32,068 bases of DNA, from positions 19,001-51,068 of the forward strand of contig MHGT01000007.1 of assembly GCA_001805695.1 (NCBI GenBank). Reading direction: 5' to 3'. This document shows, one piece after another, positions 9,490 through 17,283 of this stretch. The translations under genes and the position numbers were made by a program. This DNA comes from Omnitrophica WOR_2 bacterium RIFCSPHIGHO2_02_FULL_67_20. Its GTDB lineage: Bacteria; Omnitrophota; Gorgyraeia; Aquiviventales; Aquiviventaceae. A model generated the notes under the pieces. That model had not been told where the DNA came from. It did no database searches and saw only the letters and a program-made list of their open reading frames with translations. How positions within the stretch are numbered: position 1 is the stretch's first letter; each line of letters begins with the position of its first letter.

Positions 9490-10854
9490 ATGGCACCGAG
9501 CGATCACCCATCCAGCACGCCCGTTCCGGCAGCACCCCTGGCGCCTGCTCCACCGGGACCGATGTTCGATGACTTGGGGCTGCACGCGGACCTCCTCAAG
9601 AGCATCCACGACATGGGCTTCATCCGGCCCACGCCCATCCAGGCGCAGGCGATTCCGGTCATCCTCTCCGGCCGGGACGTCATCGGCCTGGCCCAGACCG
9701 GCACCGGCAAGACGGCCGCCTTTGTCCTGCCCATCCTCCACCGGCTCCTGCTGGGCCGGCACAGCCGCCACGTCCGCACCCTCATCGTGGCACCGACCCG
9801 GGAGCTCGCGCTCCAGTCCATGGAGCAGATCAAGGGGCTCTCGCGCCACGTCCCGCTGAAGGGCGTGGCCATCTTCGGCGGCGTGCCGATGGAGCCGCAG
9901 ATCACCGCGCTCGCCCATGGGGTGGACATCATCTCGGCGACCCCGGGCCGGCTCCTCGACCACATCTACTCGGGCCGCATCGACTTCATCGACCTCAGCG
10001 TGCTCGTCCTCGACGAGGTGGACCGGATGCTCGACATGGGCTTCCTGCCCGACATCCAGAACATCCTGCGCCTCCTGCCGCCCAAGCGGCAGAACCTGGT
10101 GTTCTCCGCCACCCTGCCGCCGGAAATCCAGAAGCTGGTCCACCAGATTCTGCACGACCCGGTGACCATCCAGATCGGCCAGCGCTCCTCGCCGGCCGTC
10201 GGCATCCGCCACGCCGTGTACCCGGTGCCGCGGCACCTGAAAACCGAGCTCCTCATGCGGCTCCTCCGCCAGCCCGACATGAGCTCCGTCCTCATCTTCA
10301 CCCGGACCAAGTCCTACGCCTCGCGGCTCTCGGAGGCACTCGGCCAGAAGGGCCTCAGGGTGTCCGTGCTGCACGGCGACCGCAGCCAGAGCCAACGCCT
10401 GCGCGCGCTCGAACAGTTCCGGAAGGGCCGCAGCCAGGTCATGGTGGCGACCGACATCGCGGCCCGGGGCCTCGACATCGACGACATCAGCCACGTCATC
10501 AACTTCGATGTCCCGAACACCCCGGAGGACTATGTCCACCGCATCGGCCGCACCGCGCGCGTCGATGCGACCGGCGACGCCTTCAGCCTCATCTCGCACG
10601 ACGAAGAGCCCATGATCACCGAGATCGAGAAATCGCTCAAACGCACACTCCCCCGCGTGACCCTGCCCGACTTCGATTACAAGCGCGGCGGACCCGGCCC
10701 TTCGCACACCCGTCCCGCGCACGCCGGCCACCACGGTCGCGGCGGCCCTCACCGGCCCGGATCTTCCCACGTCTCCGGCGGTCCTCACGGGTTCGGCGCT
10801 CCCCGCCGGCGCCGCCGCGGCGGCAGCGGACACGGCCCAGGCCGGCCGCACTAA
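9490..10854 (+). CDS. DEAD-box RNA helicase, RhlE-like
   Basis: ATP-dependent RNA helicase acting in RNA remodelling (decay, ribosome assembly or cold response in relatives). It is 454 residues from ATG 9490, chosen because GAAAGGA lies just upstream. The frame opens earlier at 9385, but that part has no conserved content. Motifs in order: Q-motif region (FDDLGLHADLL...GFIRPTPIQ), motif I AQTGTGKT (68-75), PTRELA, TPGRLLDH, motif II DEVD in place of DEAD near residue 175, SAT, and motif VI HRIGRTAR. The last 60 residues are a Gly/His/Arg-rich basic tail (RRRRRGG) typical of RNA-binding extensions. Only three bases separate it from the next gene. RhlE versus another subfamily is not decided by sequence alone. 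Confidence 0.93.
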   Translation: MAPSDHPSSTPVPAAPLAPAPPGPMFDDLGLHADLLKSIHDMGFIRPTPIQAQAIPVILSGRDVIGLAQTGTGKTAAFVLPILHRLLLGRHSRHVRTLIVAPTRELALQSMEQIKGLSRHVPLKGVAIFGGVPMEPQITALAHGVDIISATPGRLLDHIYSGRIDFIDLSVLVLDEVDRMLDMGFLPDIQNILRLLPPKRQNLVFSATLPPEIQKLVHQILHDPVTIQIGQRSSPAVGIRHAVYPVPRHLKTELLMRLLRQPDMSSVLIFTRTKSYASRLSEALGQKGLRVSVLHGDRSQSQRLRALEQFRKGRSQVMVATDIAARGLDIDDISHVINFDVPNTPEDYVHRIGRTARVDATGDAFSLISHDEEPMITEIEKSLKRTLPRVTLPDFDYKRGGPGPSHTRPAHAGHHGRGGPHRPGSSHVSGGPHGFGAPRRRRRGGSGHGPGRPH

Positions 10855-10857
10855 CAG

Positions 10858-11928
10858 ATGCACATCGGCCTCGTCGGCCTGCCGCAGGCGGGGAAGAAGA
10901 CGCTCCTGCGCCTCCTCACGCGGGTGGACGCCTCGGCGGCATCACCGGGCAATGGCGCGGTCCCCGGCGTCTGCCCGGTGCGGGACCCGCGCGTGGACCG
11001 TCTCGCCGCGCTCTACCAGCCCAAGAAAATCACCCACGCGACCATCCAGTACCTCCTCATGCCGGACCTCACCAAAGATTCCCCCAAGAACCAGGAGCTG
11101 TTCCGCTCGCTCCTCAACGTGGACGTGCTGGCCGCGGTCGTGCGCGCCTTCACGGACGAGGCGGTCTTCCACCTCGAGGGGTCGGTGGATCCGCTGCGGG
11201 ACATCGACATGATCCTGGCGGAGCTCATCCTCAACGACTTGCTCTTCGTCGAGAAGCGGCTCGAGCGGATCGCCAAGGAGCGCACTCAGCGCAGCGGGAT
11301 GGACCGGGCCAAGGAAGAAACCCTGCTGAAGGCATTCCAGGCCCGCCTGAACGACAGCCTGCCGCTGCGCACGCTCGAGCTCAGCCCAAATGAGCAGCAG
11401 CTCTTGAGCGGGGCACCCCTCCTCTCCTGCAAGCCACTCCTGCTCATCCTCAACGTCGGAGACGAGGACGTGCGCGACAAGCGCCTTGCGGACGACGTGG
11501 CGCAGCGCTGGGCCGCCCACCAGGTCCATGTCGTGCAGGTGTCGGCCAAGATCGAGGAAGAGCTGGCGGCACTCGAGGACCCGGCGGAGCGCGCCGCGTT
11601 CCTGAAAGAGCTCGGCATCGCGGAGTCGGCGATTGACGTCCTCACCCGCGTCAGCTACGAAGCGCTCGGACTCATCTCCTACTTCACGGTCGGCCCTGAC
11701 GAGGTGCGGGCCTGGACGGTGCGTCGGGGCTCGGCAGCGCCGGCGGCGGGCGGCGTCATCCATTCCGACATCGAGCGCGGGTTCATCCGCGCGGAGCTCA
11801 TCAAGTATGGCGACCTCATCAGTCTGGGCAGTGAGCAGGCGGTGGCGAGTGCGGGCAAGGCGCTGTTGAAGGGGAAGGAGTACGTCGTCGAGGACGGCGA
11901 CATCCTCAACTTCCGCTTCAGTGTGTGA
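10858..11928 (+). CDS. YchF/Obg-like P-loop protein (DUF933, TGS domain) with degenerate G motifs
   Basis: The 356-residue length and overall order match YchF. Highly family-like stretches are VDPLRDIDMI, LAELILNDLLFVEKRLERI near residue 118, and the C-terminal DUF933/TGS part (GLISYFTVGPDEVRAWTVRRG, GGVIHSDIERGFIRAE, YVVEDGDILNFRF). The nucleotide-binding half is altered. The P-loop reads GLPQAGKKT, with Lys14 where YchF has the Mg-coordinating Ser. The G2 loop is shortened. The usual D-x-A-G-L-V-K-G-A of G3 is replaced by MPDLTKDSP, and the G4 NxxE-type motif becomes LNVGDED. The protein may therefore bind nucleotide weakly or not hydrolyse it. It is almost joined to the helicase gene, which hints at a shared role on RNA or ribosomes. 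I leave the symbol empty because a normal ychF may exist elsewhere. Confidence 0.82.
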   Translation: MHIGLVGLPQAGKKTLLRLLTRVDASAASPGNGAVPGVCPVRDPRVDRLAALYQPKKITHATIQYLLMPDLTKDSPKNQELFRSLLNVDVLAAVVRAFTDEAVFHLEGSVDPLRDIDMILAELILNDLLFVEKRLERIAKERTQRSGMDRAKEETLLKAFQARLNDSLPLRTLELSPNEQQLLSGAPLLSCKPLLLILNVGDEDVRDKRLADDVAQRWAAHQVHVVQVSAKIEEELAALEDPAERAAFLKELGIAESAIDVLTRVSYEALGLISYFTVGPDEVRAWTVRRGSAAPAAGGVIHSDIERGFIRAELIKYGDLISLGSEQAVASAGKALLKGKEYVVEDGDILNFRFSV

Positions 11929-11971
11929 GATGAGGAGACAGGATGCAGGACCCCGGACGGGAGGAAAAAAG

Positions 11972-13642
11972 ATGAAGCGAGTCGGATGGGTGCTCGTGGC
12001 GGTGAGCGTGTGGGGTGTCTCCGCCGCTCGTACGGGCGCGGAGACCATCAGCGCGGAGTCGAAGATCACGGCGGTGACGGTGTTCCCGGACCGGGCCGGC
12101 GTGACGCGGCAGGCCACGCTCACCCTGTCCAAGGGCCAGCACACCGTTGCGCTCTCGCCCCTGCCGAGCGGCATCGAGCCGTCCTCCCTGAGCGCCAGAG
12201 GCGCCGGCGAGGCCGAGGTGACGCTCTACGGCGTTCGGCTCGTGACCACGGAGCGCGAGACGGCTCAGGATCCCAAGGTCGAGCAGCTCGAGGACGGCAT
12301 CCGGGACACCCTGCGCAAGCAGCAGCAGCTGCGCAACACCAAGCAGGTCCTAGCGCAGGAGCGGGAGTACCTCGAGTCGATCCACGCCGCGTCGAGCCAG
12401 CAGATCGGCAAGGACCTCATCACGAAATCGCCGAGCGCCTCGGATGCCGCGGCCCTCTTGGCCTTCCTCGACGAGTCGATGCTGAAGACCTTTGAGCGCG
12501 ACCAAAAGGCCGATGAAGAGCTCGAAACACTCGGCCGCGAGCTGGATAAGCTCCAGCGGGAGCTTTCCCGCCTCACCGAGGGCCGGCGCCGGCAGGAAAC
12601 CGCCGTCCTCGTGGAGCTGGAGGCGAGCAAGTCGGGGTCGTTCCGCCTGGAGGTGTCCTACCGGGTCCCCGGCGCCGCATGGGAGCCGGCCTACGAGGCC
12701 CGCGCCTCCGGCGGGTCCGACGAAGTGGAGCTGGCGACCGCCGGGATGGTGCGCCAGCAGACGGGCGAAGATTGGACCGATGTCCTCCTCACCCTCTCGA
12801 CCGCGCGGCCGGCGCTCGCGGGGTCGATGCCGGAGCTCGAACCGTGGTTCCTGAGGCCGTGGGAGCCGGTCGCGTTCGAACGGAAGGCGCGCCTGATGGC
12901 CGCCTCGGCGCCGGCGAGATCTGAAATGGCCATGGGCCAGCTTCAGGAGGGGGCGCCGGCCGAACAACCGGCGAGGGAGCAGGAAGGTCGGGTCGCCTAC
13001 GCGACGGTGGAAGCGGCCGGCCCCTCCGTGACGTTCCGCCTGCCCCGGCCCGCGTCCGTCCCGTCCGACTGGCAGCCCCACAAGGTGCCTGTCGCGTCGG
13101 CCCGGTTTCCGGCGGAGCTGGCGTACGAAACGACCCCCAGGCGGCTGCCGTACGCGTTCCTGCGCGCCAAGGTCACCAACACGAGCGAGGCACTCTACCT
13201 GCCCGGGACGGTGTCGGTCTTCCTCGATGGCACGTTCGTGGCGACCTCGGCGCTGAAGCAGGTCGCACCCGGCGAGTCGTTCGACCTCTACCTCGGCGTC
13301 GATGAGCGCGTGACGGTCGAGCGCAAGACGCTCAAGGAGCGCGTGGAGGTGAGCCTCCTGCCGGGGCTGCGCGGCAAGACCAAGTCTACCGACTACGAGT
13401 TCCTCACCATCATCGAAAACTTCACCGGGCGGCGCGTCAGCGTGACGGTGTTCGACCAGGTGCCGGTGTCGGAGCGCGAGGAGATCGTGGTCGAGTCGGT
13501 CCGCCAGGAGCCGGCTGCGGTCGAGAAGGACGAGGAGAAGCCGGGCGTCTTCCATTGGCAGCTGGACCTTGCCCCGAACCAGAAAGAGGAGCTCCGGCTG
13601 TCCTACCGCGTCAAGCACCCGGTGGAGATGCAAATTCAATAA
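11972..13642 (+). CDS. Secreted DUF4139 (DUF4140/DUF4139, mucoidy-inhibitor-like) protein
   Basis: A 556-residue protein beginning with a Sec signal peptide (MKRVGWVLVAVSVWGVSAAR, cleavage likely around residue 23-25), so probably periplasmic or surface-associated. An N-terminal DUF4140-like strand region (ITAVTVFPDRAGVTRQATL) leads into a coiled coil rich in Gln, Glu, Arg and Leu (about residues 95-215). Next comes the DUF4139 domain with YRVPGAAWEPAYEARA, EDWTDVLLTLSTARP and VTNTSEALYLPGTVSVF. It ends near LSYRVKHPVEMQIQ. The ATG at 11972 follows GGGAGG. The frame runs upstream into the previous gene without conserved sequence. The molecular function of the family is unknown; it is named for effects on mucoidy in eukaryotic and bacterial contexts. 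Confidence 0.87.
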   Translation: MKRVGWVLVAVSVWGVSAARTGAETISAESKITAVTVFPDRAGVTRQATLTLSKGQHTVALSPLPSGIEPSSLSARGAGEAEVTLYGVRLVTTERETAQDPKVEQLEDGIRDTLRKQQQLRNTKQVLAQEREYLESIHAASSQQIGKDLITKSPSASDAAALLAFLDESMLKTFERDQKADEELETLGRELDKLQRELSRLTEGRRRQETAVLVELEASKSGSFRLEVSYRVPGAAWEPAYEARASGGSDEVELATAGMVRQQTGEDWTDVLLTLSTARPALAGSMPELEPWFLRPWEPVAFERKARLMAASAPARSEMAMGQLQEGAPAEQPAREQEGRVAYATVEAAGPSVTFRLPRPASVPSDWQPHKVPVASARFPAELAYETTPRRLPYAFLRAKVTNTSEALYLPGTVSVFLDGTFVATSALKQVAPGESFDLYLGVDERVTVERKTLKERVEVSLLPGLRGKTKSTDYEFLTIIENFTGRRVSVTVFDQVPVSEREEIVVESVRQEPAAVEKDEEKPGVFHWQLDLAPNQKEELRLSYRVKHPVEMQIQ

Positions 13643-13646
13643 AGGC

Positions 13647-13709
13647 GTTCTGGGTTGGGGGTTCAGGGTTGGGGGCACGCCCCGAACCCCGAACCCTGAA
13701 CCCCGAACC
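13647..13709. repeat. Heptad repeat array, GGTTCGG-type words, exactly nine units
   Basis: The nine 7-mers are GTTCTGG, GTTGGGG, GTTCAGG, GTTGGGG, GCACGCC, CCGAACC twice, CTGAACC, CCGAACC. The second half complements the first. It is the same size (63 bp) and same word family as the array at 5521-5583. It starts four bases after the DUF4139 stop and ends seven bases before the yajQ start. Confidence 0.88.
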
Positions 13710-13716
13710 GAGTCTG

Positions 13717-14220
13717 ATGGCGCAAGATCATAGCTTTGATTTCGTCTCGAAGGTCAACATGCAGGAGTTCCGCAACGCGCTCCAGCAAGCGCAGCGGGAA
13801 ATCAGCACCCGGTTCGACTTCAAGGGCAGCAGCGCCGCGGTGGTCTTCGAGGACGCGCAATCGCCGCCCCTCCTGAAGGTCACGGCGGACAACCACGCCC
13901 AGCTCTTCAGCGTGGTGGACGTGGTGCACGGCAAGCTCGCCAAGCGCGGCGTCCCGCTGGCTGCGCTCTCGTGGAAGGAGCCCGAGCAGCTGCCGGGCGG
14001 CTCGATGAAACGGCACGCAGCACTCCAGCAGGGCATCTCTTCCGACCAGGCACGAGAGATCGTGAAAGCGATCAAGGATCTGGGGCTGAAGGTTCAGCCG
14101 CGCATCGAGGGCGATGCCGTCCGCGTGTCGGGGAAGCAGCTCGATGACCTGCAGGCGGTGGTCCAGACGGTCACGCAGCGCTCGTTCGGCATTCCGATTC
14201 AAGCGGAGAACTACCGGTGA
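13717..14220 (+). CDS. yajQ: YajQ family nucleotide-binding protein
   Basis: A 167-residue cytosolic protein of the UPF0234/YajQ family. Relatives bind nucleotides, and cyclic di-GMP in some species. Conserved segments: HSFDFVSKVNMQEFRNAL at the N-terminus, EISTRFDFKGSSA near residue 30, and at the C-terminus KDLGLKVQPRIEGDAVRVSGK followed by DDLQAVVQ and the final PIQAENYR. The length is typical. The ATG lies only seven bases after a heptad array, and no Shine-Dalgarno sequence is visible. Translation may therefore be leaderless, or helped by another feature. The ORF stays open upstream, but the conserved protein starts here. Confidence 0.93.
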   Translation: MAQDHSFDFVSKVNMQEFRNALQQAQREISTRFDFKGSSAAVVFEDAQSPPLLKVTADNHAQLFSVVDVVHGKLAKRGVPLAALSWKEPEQLPGGSMKRHAALQQGISSDQAREIVKAIKDLGLKVQPRIEGDAVRVSGKQLDDLQAVVQTVTQRSFGIPIQAENYR

Positions 14221-14225
14221 AGAAG

Positions 14226-14316
14226 AGTCCATAGTCCGCAGTCCGCAGTTCGTAGCCGGATCTGTTCGAGGGACAGTCTTGGCTACGGTCTACGGACTAT
14301 CGACTACGGACTAGAC
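14226..14316. repeat. Heptad repeat array, AGTCCGC / TACGGAC words, inverted halves
   Basis: Left units: AGTCCAT, AGTCCGC twice, AGTTCGT, AGCCGGA. After 21 bases (three heptads) come the right units GCTACGG, TCTACGG, ACTATCG, ACTACGG, ACTAGAC, in the same register: 13 heptads, 91 bp in all. It fills the gap between yajQ and the DUF378 gene. Confidence 0.82.
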
Positions 14317-14328
14317 ACGGAGGTCGGG

Positions 14329-14568
14329 ATGACGGGAGGAAAGTGTTGTGGGGTGTGCAAGGTCGTCGGGCTCCTCGTCGGCATCGGCGCCCTGAACTGG
14401 GGGCTGGTGGGAATCTTCCAGGTGGACCTCGTGGCGAAGCTGTTGGGAGACATGACCATGCCGGCCCGCATCGTCTACGGCATCATCGGGGTGGCGGGCC
14501 TGCTGAAGCTCGTCTCGCTGGTTAAGTGCTGTCCCTGCAGTTCGGGCAGCTGTCAGACCAAGTCGTAA
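14329..14568 (+). CDS. DUF378 family small membrane protein
   Basis: A 79-residue inner-membrane protein with two predicted helices. The first contains the DUF378 signature GIGALNWGLVG. The second is IVYGIIGVAGLLKLVSLV, preceded by LVAKLLGDMTMPARIVY. Both ends carry extra cysteines (KCCGVCK at the start; KCCPCSSGSC at the end), which could bind metal or form disulfides. GGAGGT six bases before the ATG gives a strong start. The family has no established function. Confidence 0.88.
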   Translation: MTGGKCCGVCKVVGLLVGIGALNWGLVGIFQVDLVAKLLGDMTMPARIVYGIIGVAGLLKLVSLVKCCPCSSGSCQTKS

Positions 14569-14580
14569 TCCTGTGATCGC

Positions 14581-15546
14581 ATGGCACATCCCATCTCCGG
14601 CTCGGGCGGCGAGATCCTGAAGCTGGGCCCGCCCGCGACGGGAACCATCGTCGTATCGGTGGACGCGCGGCGCGCGCCCTCCCCGTTCACCGCCGCGGTG
14701 CAGACGCTCTTCCCCGGGGGGGAACTGCCGGTGCACCGCTGCCGGGATTGGGATGAGGTGTGGGTGGTGCTCAAGGGGCAGGGACGCGTGACGCTGGGCG
14801 AGGGTGTGAGCACGACGGTCGTGCACGGTGCGGTGCTCTCCGTCCCGCGGCAGACGTGGTTCGGCCTGCGCAACACCGGCAACGGGCCGCTCCAGGCGGT
14901 GGTGGTGTCAGCACCCGCCGGCGCGGACGGGCTCTTCCGGGAACTCGCCCAACTCGGCCACACACCGGACCCCGCGGCCGTCCAGCAGATCGCTGGGCGC
15001 TACGGGGTTGAGCTCCGCCCAGCCGCGCCCGCGCAGGCCGCGCGACCGGAGAGAGGCGGGCGATCTCGGCGGCGCCGGGGCGGGGGGCGAGGGCGGGGCA
15101 GATCGCACCCCGCGTCGGCACAGCCCCAGGCCGCACCACAGCCGGCGCTTCCACCGCCACCGGCCGTGTCCGTTGTCCGGCCGGTTCAGGGAACTGGCGC
15201 GGCGGTCCAGCAGCTGGCCGGTCAGGGCGGGGGCCGCCATCGCCGGCGGCGCAGAGGCGGGCGGGGTCGGGGTGAGGGTCGGAAACCGGCGGTGACGCCA
15301 CCATCCGCACTGCCGTCTCAGGGGCAGAAGCCCCAGCCCTCAGCGCCTCAGCCGTCCGGGTCCGGGCGCTCAAAGAAGCGGGACGGGCGCCGCCGCTCCC
15401 GCCACGTGAAGGAAGTGTACATGGGCGGGAAGTGGGTCCAGGTGTCGGGGGAAGGCCCGGTGATTGCGTCCAGCGACTCCGGCAGGGAGCGCCATCGTCA
15501 AGTGGACGATGACGGCCCCGGCGGCCCGCTCTCCGTATCGCTCTAG
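14581..15546 (+). CDS. Cupin-domain protein with long Arg/Gly-rich disordered tail
   Basis: Residues 1-115 form a single cupin barrel. Motif 1 is recognisable (FPGGELPVHRCRDWDEVWVVL, then GQGRVTL; His52, Glu59). Motif 2 (GAVLSVPRQTWFGLRNTG) keeps its Pro and Asn but has no His, so metal binding may be altered. A short helical part follows (FRELAQLGHTPDPAAVQQIAGRYG). From about residue 150 the rest is low-complexity, with two Arg/Gly clusters (RSRRRRGGGRGRGR at 161-174; RHRRRRRGGRGRG at 219-231) and Pro/Gln/Ala linkers. A basic segment, RRRSRHVKEVYMGGKWVQVSG, lies near 271-290. RGG-like tails usually bind RNA. The combination with a cupin is not one I can name. It starts 12 bases after DUF378. 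Confidence 0.78.
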   Translation: MAHPISGSGGEILKLGPPATGTIVVSVDARRAPSPFTAAVQTLFPGGELPVHRCRDWDEVWVVLKGQGRVTLGEGVSTTVVHGAVLSVPRQTWFGLRNTGNGPLQAVVVSAPAGADGLFRELAQLGHTPDPAAVQQIAGRYGVELRPAAPAQAARPERGGRSRRRRGGGRGRGRSHPASAQPQAAPQPALPPPPAVSVVRPVQGTGAAVQQLAGQGGGRHRRRRRGGRGRGEGRKPAVTPPSALPSQGQKPQPSAPQPSGSGRSKKRDGRRRSRHVKEVYMGGKWVQVSGEGPVIASSDSGRERHRQVDDDGPGGPLSVSL

Positions 15547-15572
15547 GTCCGCCAAGCGTCGTCTCGGGTGAA

Positions 15573-15673
15573 CCCCGTACCACGGCCTGACGGCCGTGGC
15601 CTCCTGAGATTCCCTTCGGGTTGACCACCATTCCTCCCCGCCCTGACGGGCGGGGCTTCCCCGTGGTACGGGG
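15573..15673. repeat. Nested palindromic element with TGAC-loop hairpins
   Basis: A perfect 13-bp inverted repeat (CCCCGTACCACGG at 15573-15585, CCGTGGTACGGGG at 15661-15673) encloses two further hairpins: CCACGGCC-TGAC-GGCCGTGG (15580-15599) and CCCCGCCC-TGAC-GGGCGGGG (15636-15655). Both have an 8-bp stem and the identical loop TGAC. The outer left arm overlaps the first hairpin, so the two folds compete. Size and structure resemble a non-autonomous element, for example one derived from IS200/IS605-type ends, but there is no transposase to prove it. Confidence 0.6.
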
Positions 15674-15700
15674 TGAACGTCACCCGGGTAACGTTTACCC
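15671..15700. repeat. Twin 15-bp hairpins
   Basis: GGGTGA-ACG-TCACCC (15671-15685) is followed immediately by GGGTAA-CGT-TTACCC (15686-15700). Both are perfect 6-bp stems with 3-base loops. They abut the nested palindromic element and precede the heptad array in front of lpdA. Confidence 0.65.
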
Positions 15701-15708
15701 GTATATAG

Positions 15709-15757
15709 ATGCCGGATGCAGGACCCAAGACCTGAGTCTGGCGTCCTGCGTCCTGTT
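15709..15757. repeat. Heptad repeat array, GGATGCA / GTCCTGC words, seven units
   Basis: The units are ATGCCGG, ATGCAGG, ACCCAAG, ACCTGAG, TCTGGCG, TCCTGCG, TCCTGTT. The last three roughly complement the first ones. The array ends four bases before the lpdA start codon. Confidence 0.75.
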
Positions 15758-15761
15758 GAAC

Positions 15762-17201
15762 ATGGACCCTGTGAAAGCAGACATTGTTGTCATCGGCGCC
15801 GGTCCCGGCGGATACGCTGCCGCATTCTACGCGGCGGATAAAGGCCGCCGGGTCATCCTCGTGGAGCAGGACGCGCGGCTGGGGGGTGTGTGCCTCAACC
15901 GCGGGTGCATTCCTTCCAAGGCGCTTCTCCACGCGACCGAGCTCATGCGGGAGGCCAAGGAGCTGAGCAGCGCACGCGGCATCACTTTTGGCGAGCCCTC
16001 CGTCAGCCTGGAAAAGCTCCGCGCCTGGAAGGAGTCCGTCCTCGCCAAGCTGGCGGGGGGCATCGGCACGCTGGCGAAGGCGCGCGGGGTGCAGATTCTC
16101 CATGGGCGCGGCCACTTCGAGGACTCCACGACCCTGCGCGTCGAAACGTCGGAGGGGCAGAAGTTCCTCACCTATCAGACCGCCATCATCGCCGTCGGCT
16201 CGAAGCCGGCGATGCCCCAGGCGTTCGATGTGGGCAACCCGCGGATCATGACCTCTACCGAGGCGCTGGACCTTGCGGAGATCCCGAAGGACCTCCTCGT
16301 CGTCGGCGGCGGCTACATCGGCTTGGAGCTTGGCACCGTGTTTGCGACGCTGGGCAGCCGCATCGTGCTCGCCGAGGCGCTGGACTCCATCTTGATGGGG
16401 CTCGACGCCGATCTGGCCCGTCCGGTCCTGCGGTACGCGCAGACACACTTCAAGGAGGTGCGCCTGGGTGCGAAGGTGCTCAAGATGGCCACGAGTAGTC
16501 AACAGATCAAGGTGACGTTCGAGGCGGGGAACGCCCAGAAGGGCGAGCTCTACGACCGGGTCCTGGTCGCCGTCGGGCGCACCCCCAACTGCGCGAACTT
16601 GGGGCTGGAGAATACGAAGGCCGCGCGGAACGAGCGGGGCTTCATCAGGGTCAACGCGCAGCAGCAGACGGACGACCCCGCCATCTACGCCATCGGGGAC
16701 GTCGTCGGCGGCGCCATGCTCGCCCACAAGGCCTCGAAGGAGGCGCGCGTCGCGGTCGAGGTCATCACCGGCGAATCGAGCGCCTTTGAGCGGATCACCA
16801 TCCCGGCGGTCGTCTTCACCGACCCCGAGGTGGCCTGGTGCGGCCTCACCGAGTCCGAGGCCCGGGCGAGGGGGATCGCCGTCGAGGTGGCCAAGTATCC
16901 GTGGTCCGCCTCTGGCCGGGCGCTCTGTCTGGACCGGACGGACGGGCTGACCAAGCTGGTGATCGAGCCGAAGACGGAGCGGATCCTGGGCGTGGGCCTG
17001 GTCGGTGTGCGCGCCGGCGAGCTCATCGGCGAAGGAGTGCTCGCCATCGAGATGGGCGCCACCGCCAAGGACCTAGCCGAGTCGGTTCACCCGCACCCGA
17101 CGCTCTCCGAGACGCTCATGGAGGCGGCGGAGCTCTTCTACGGCACCTCCACCCACGCGCTCTCGCGCCGCCGCCCCAAACCTGCCCAGGCGGAGCGGTG
17201 A
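15762..17201 (+). CDS. lpdA: Dihydrolipoyl dehydrogenase (E3)
   Basis: FAD-dependent E3 component that reoxidises dihydrolipoamide in 2-oxoacid dehydrogenase or glycine cleavage complexes, passing electrons to NAD. It is 479 residues long, a normal length. Visible features: FAD-binding GAGPGGY (12-18), redox disulfide Cys44/Cys49 in GGVCLNRGCIPSKALL, NAD-binding GGGYIGLELG, second FAD motif YAIGDVVGGAMLAHKA, and the catalytic His-Glu in HPHPTLSE near the end. The ATG at 15762 begins the conserved protein, although the frame is open upstream. No Shine-Dalgarno is seen, because a heptad array occupies that space. No E1/E2 genes are nearby. Confidence 0.95.
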   Translation: MDPVKADIVVIGAGPGGYAAAFYAADKGRRVILVEQDARLGGVCLNRGCIPSKALLHATELMREAKELSSARGITFGEPSVSLEKLRAWKESVLAKLAGGIGTLAKARGVQILHGRGHFEDSTTLRVETSEGQKFLTYQTAIIAVGSKPAMPQAFDVGNPRIMTSTEALDLAEIPKDLLVVGGGYIGLELGTVFATLGSRIVLAEALDSILMGLDADLARPVLRYAQTHFKEVRLGAKVLKMATSSQQIKVTFEAGNAQKGELYDRVLVAVGRTPNCANLGLENTKAARNERGFIRVNAQQQTDDPAIYAIGDVVGGAMLAHKASKEARVAVEVITGESSAFERITIPAVVFTDPEVAWCGLTESEARARGIAVEVAKYPWSASGRALCLDRTDGLTKLVIEPKTERILGVGLVGVRAGELIGEGVLAIEMGATAKDLAESVHPHPTLSETLMEAAELFYGTSTHALSRRRPKPAQAER

Positions 17202-17229
17202 TGAGCGCGCGCATCCTCGAAAAATAGGC

Positions 17230-17259
17230 TTGACAAGCTTGGGGAATATTCAATATACT
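17230..17259 (+). promoter_or_regulatory. Sigma-70-type promoter of the rrf2 gene
   Basis: TTGACA (17230-17235) and TATACT (17254-17259) are separated by 18 bases, in a locally AT-rich stretch that stands out from the GC-rich surroundings. The predicted transcription start is near 17266, about 16 bases before the rrf2 start codon. Confidence 0.72.
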
Positions 17260-17274
17260 TTATCCATAGGATTA

Positions 17275-17283
17275 ATAGTCTAT
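17275..17283. promoter_or_regulatory. Candidate Rrf2 operator (ATAG-T-CTAT) overlapping the rrf2 start
   Basis: The odd palindrome ATAG-T-CTAT spans the A and T of the ATG at 17282. The same core, with A at the centre, overlaps the start codon of the sulfate-binding protein gene at 17785-17797. A bound regulator here would block its own transcription or translation. Confidence 0.5.

Noticed and set aside
11921..11971. Upstream start (ATG 11921) for the DUF4139 protein
   Set aside because: It would place 17 polar residues before the signal peptide and lies inside the preceding gene; ATG 11972 has GGGAGG upstream and begins the signal peptide.
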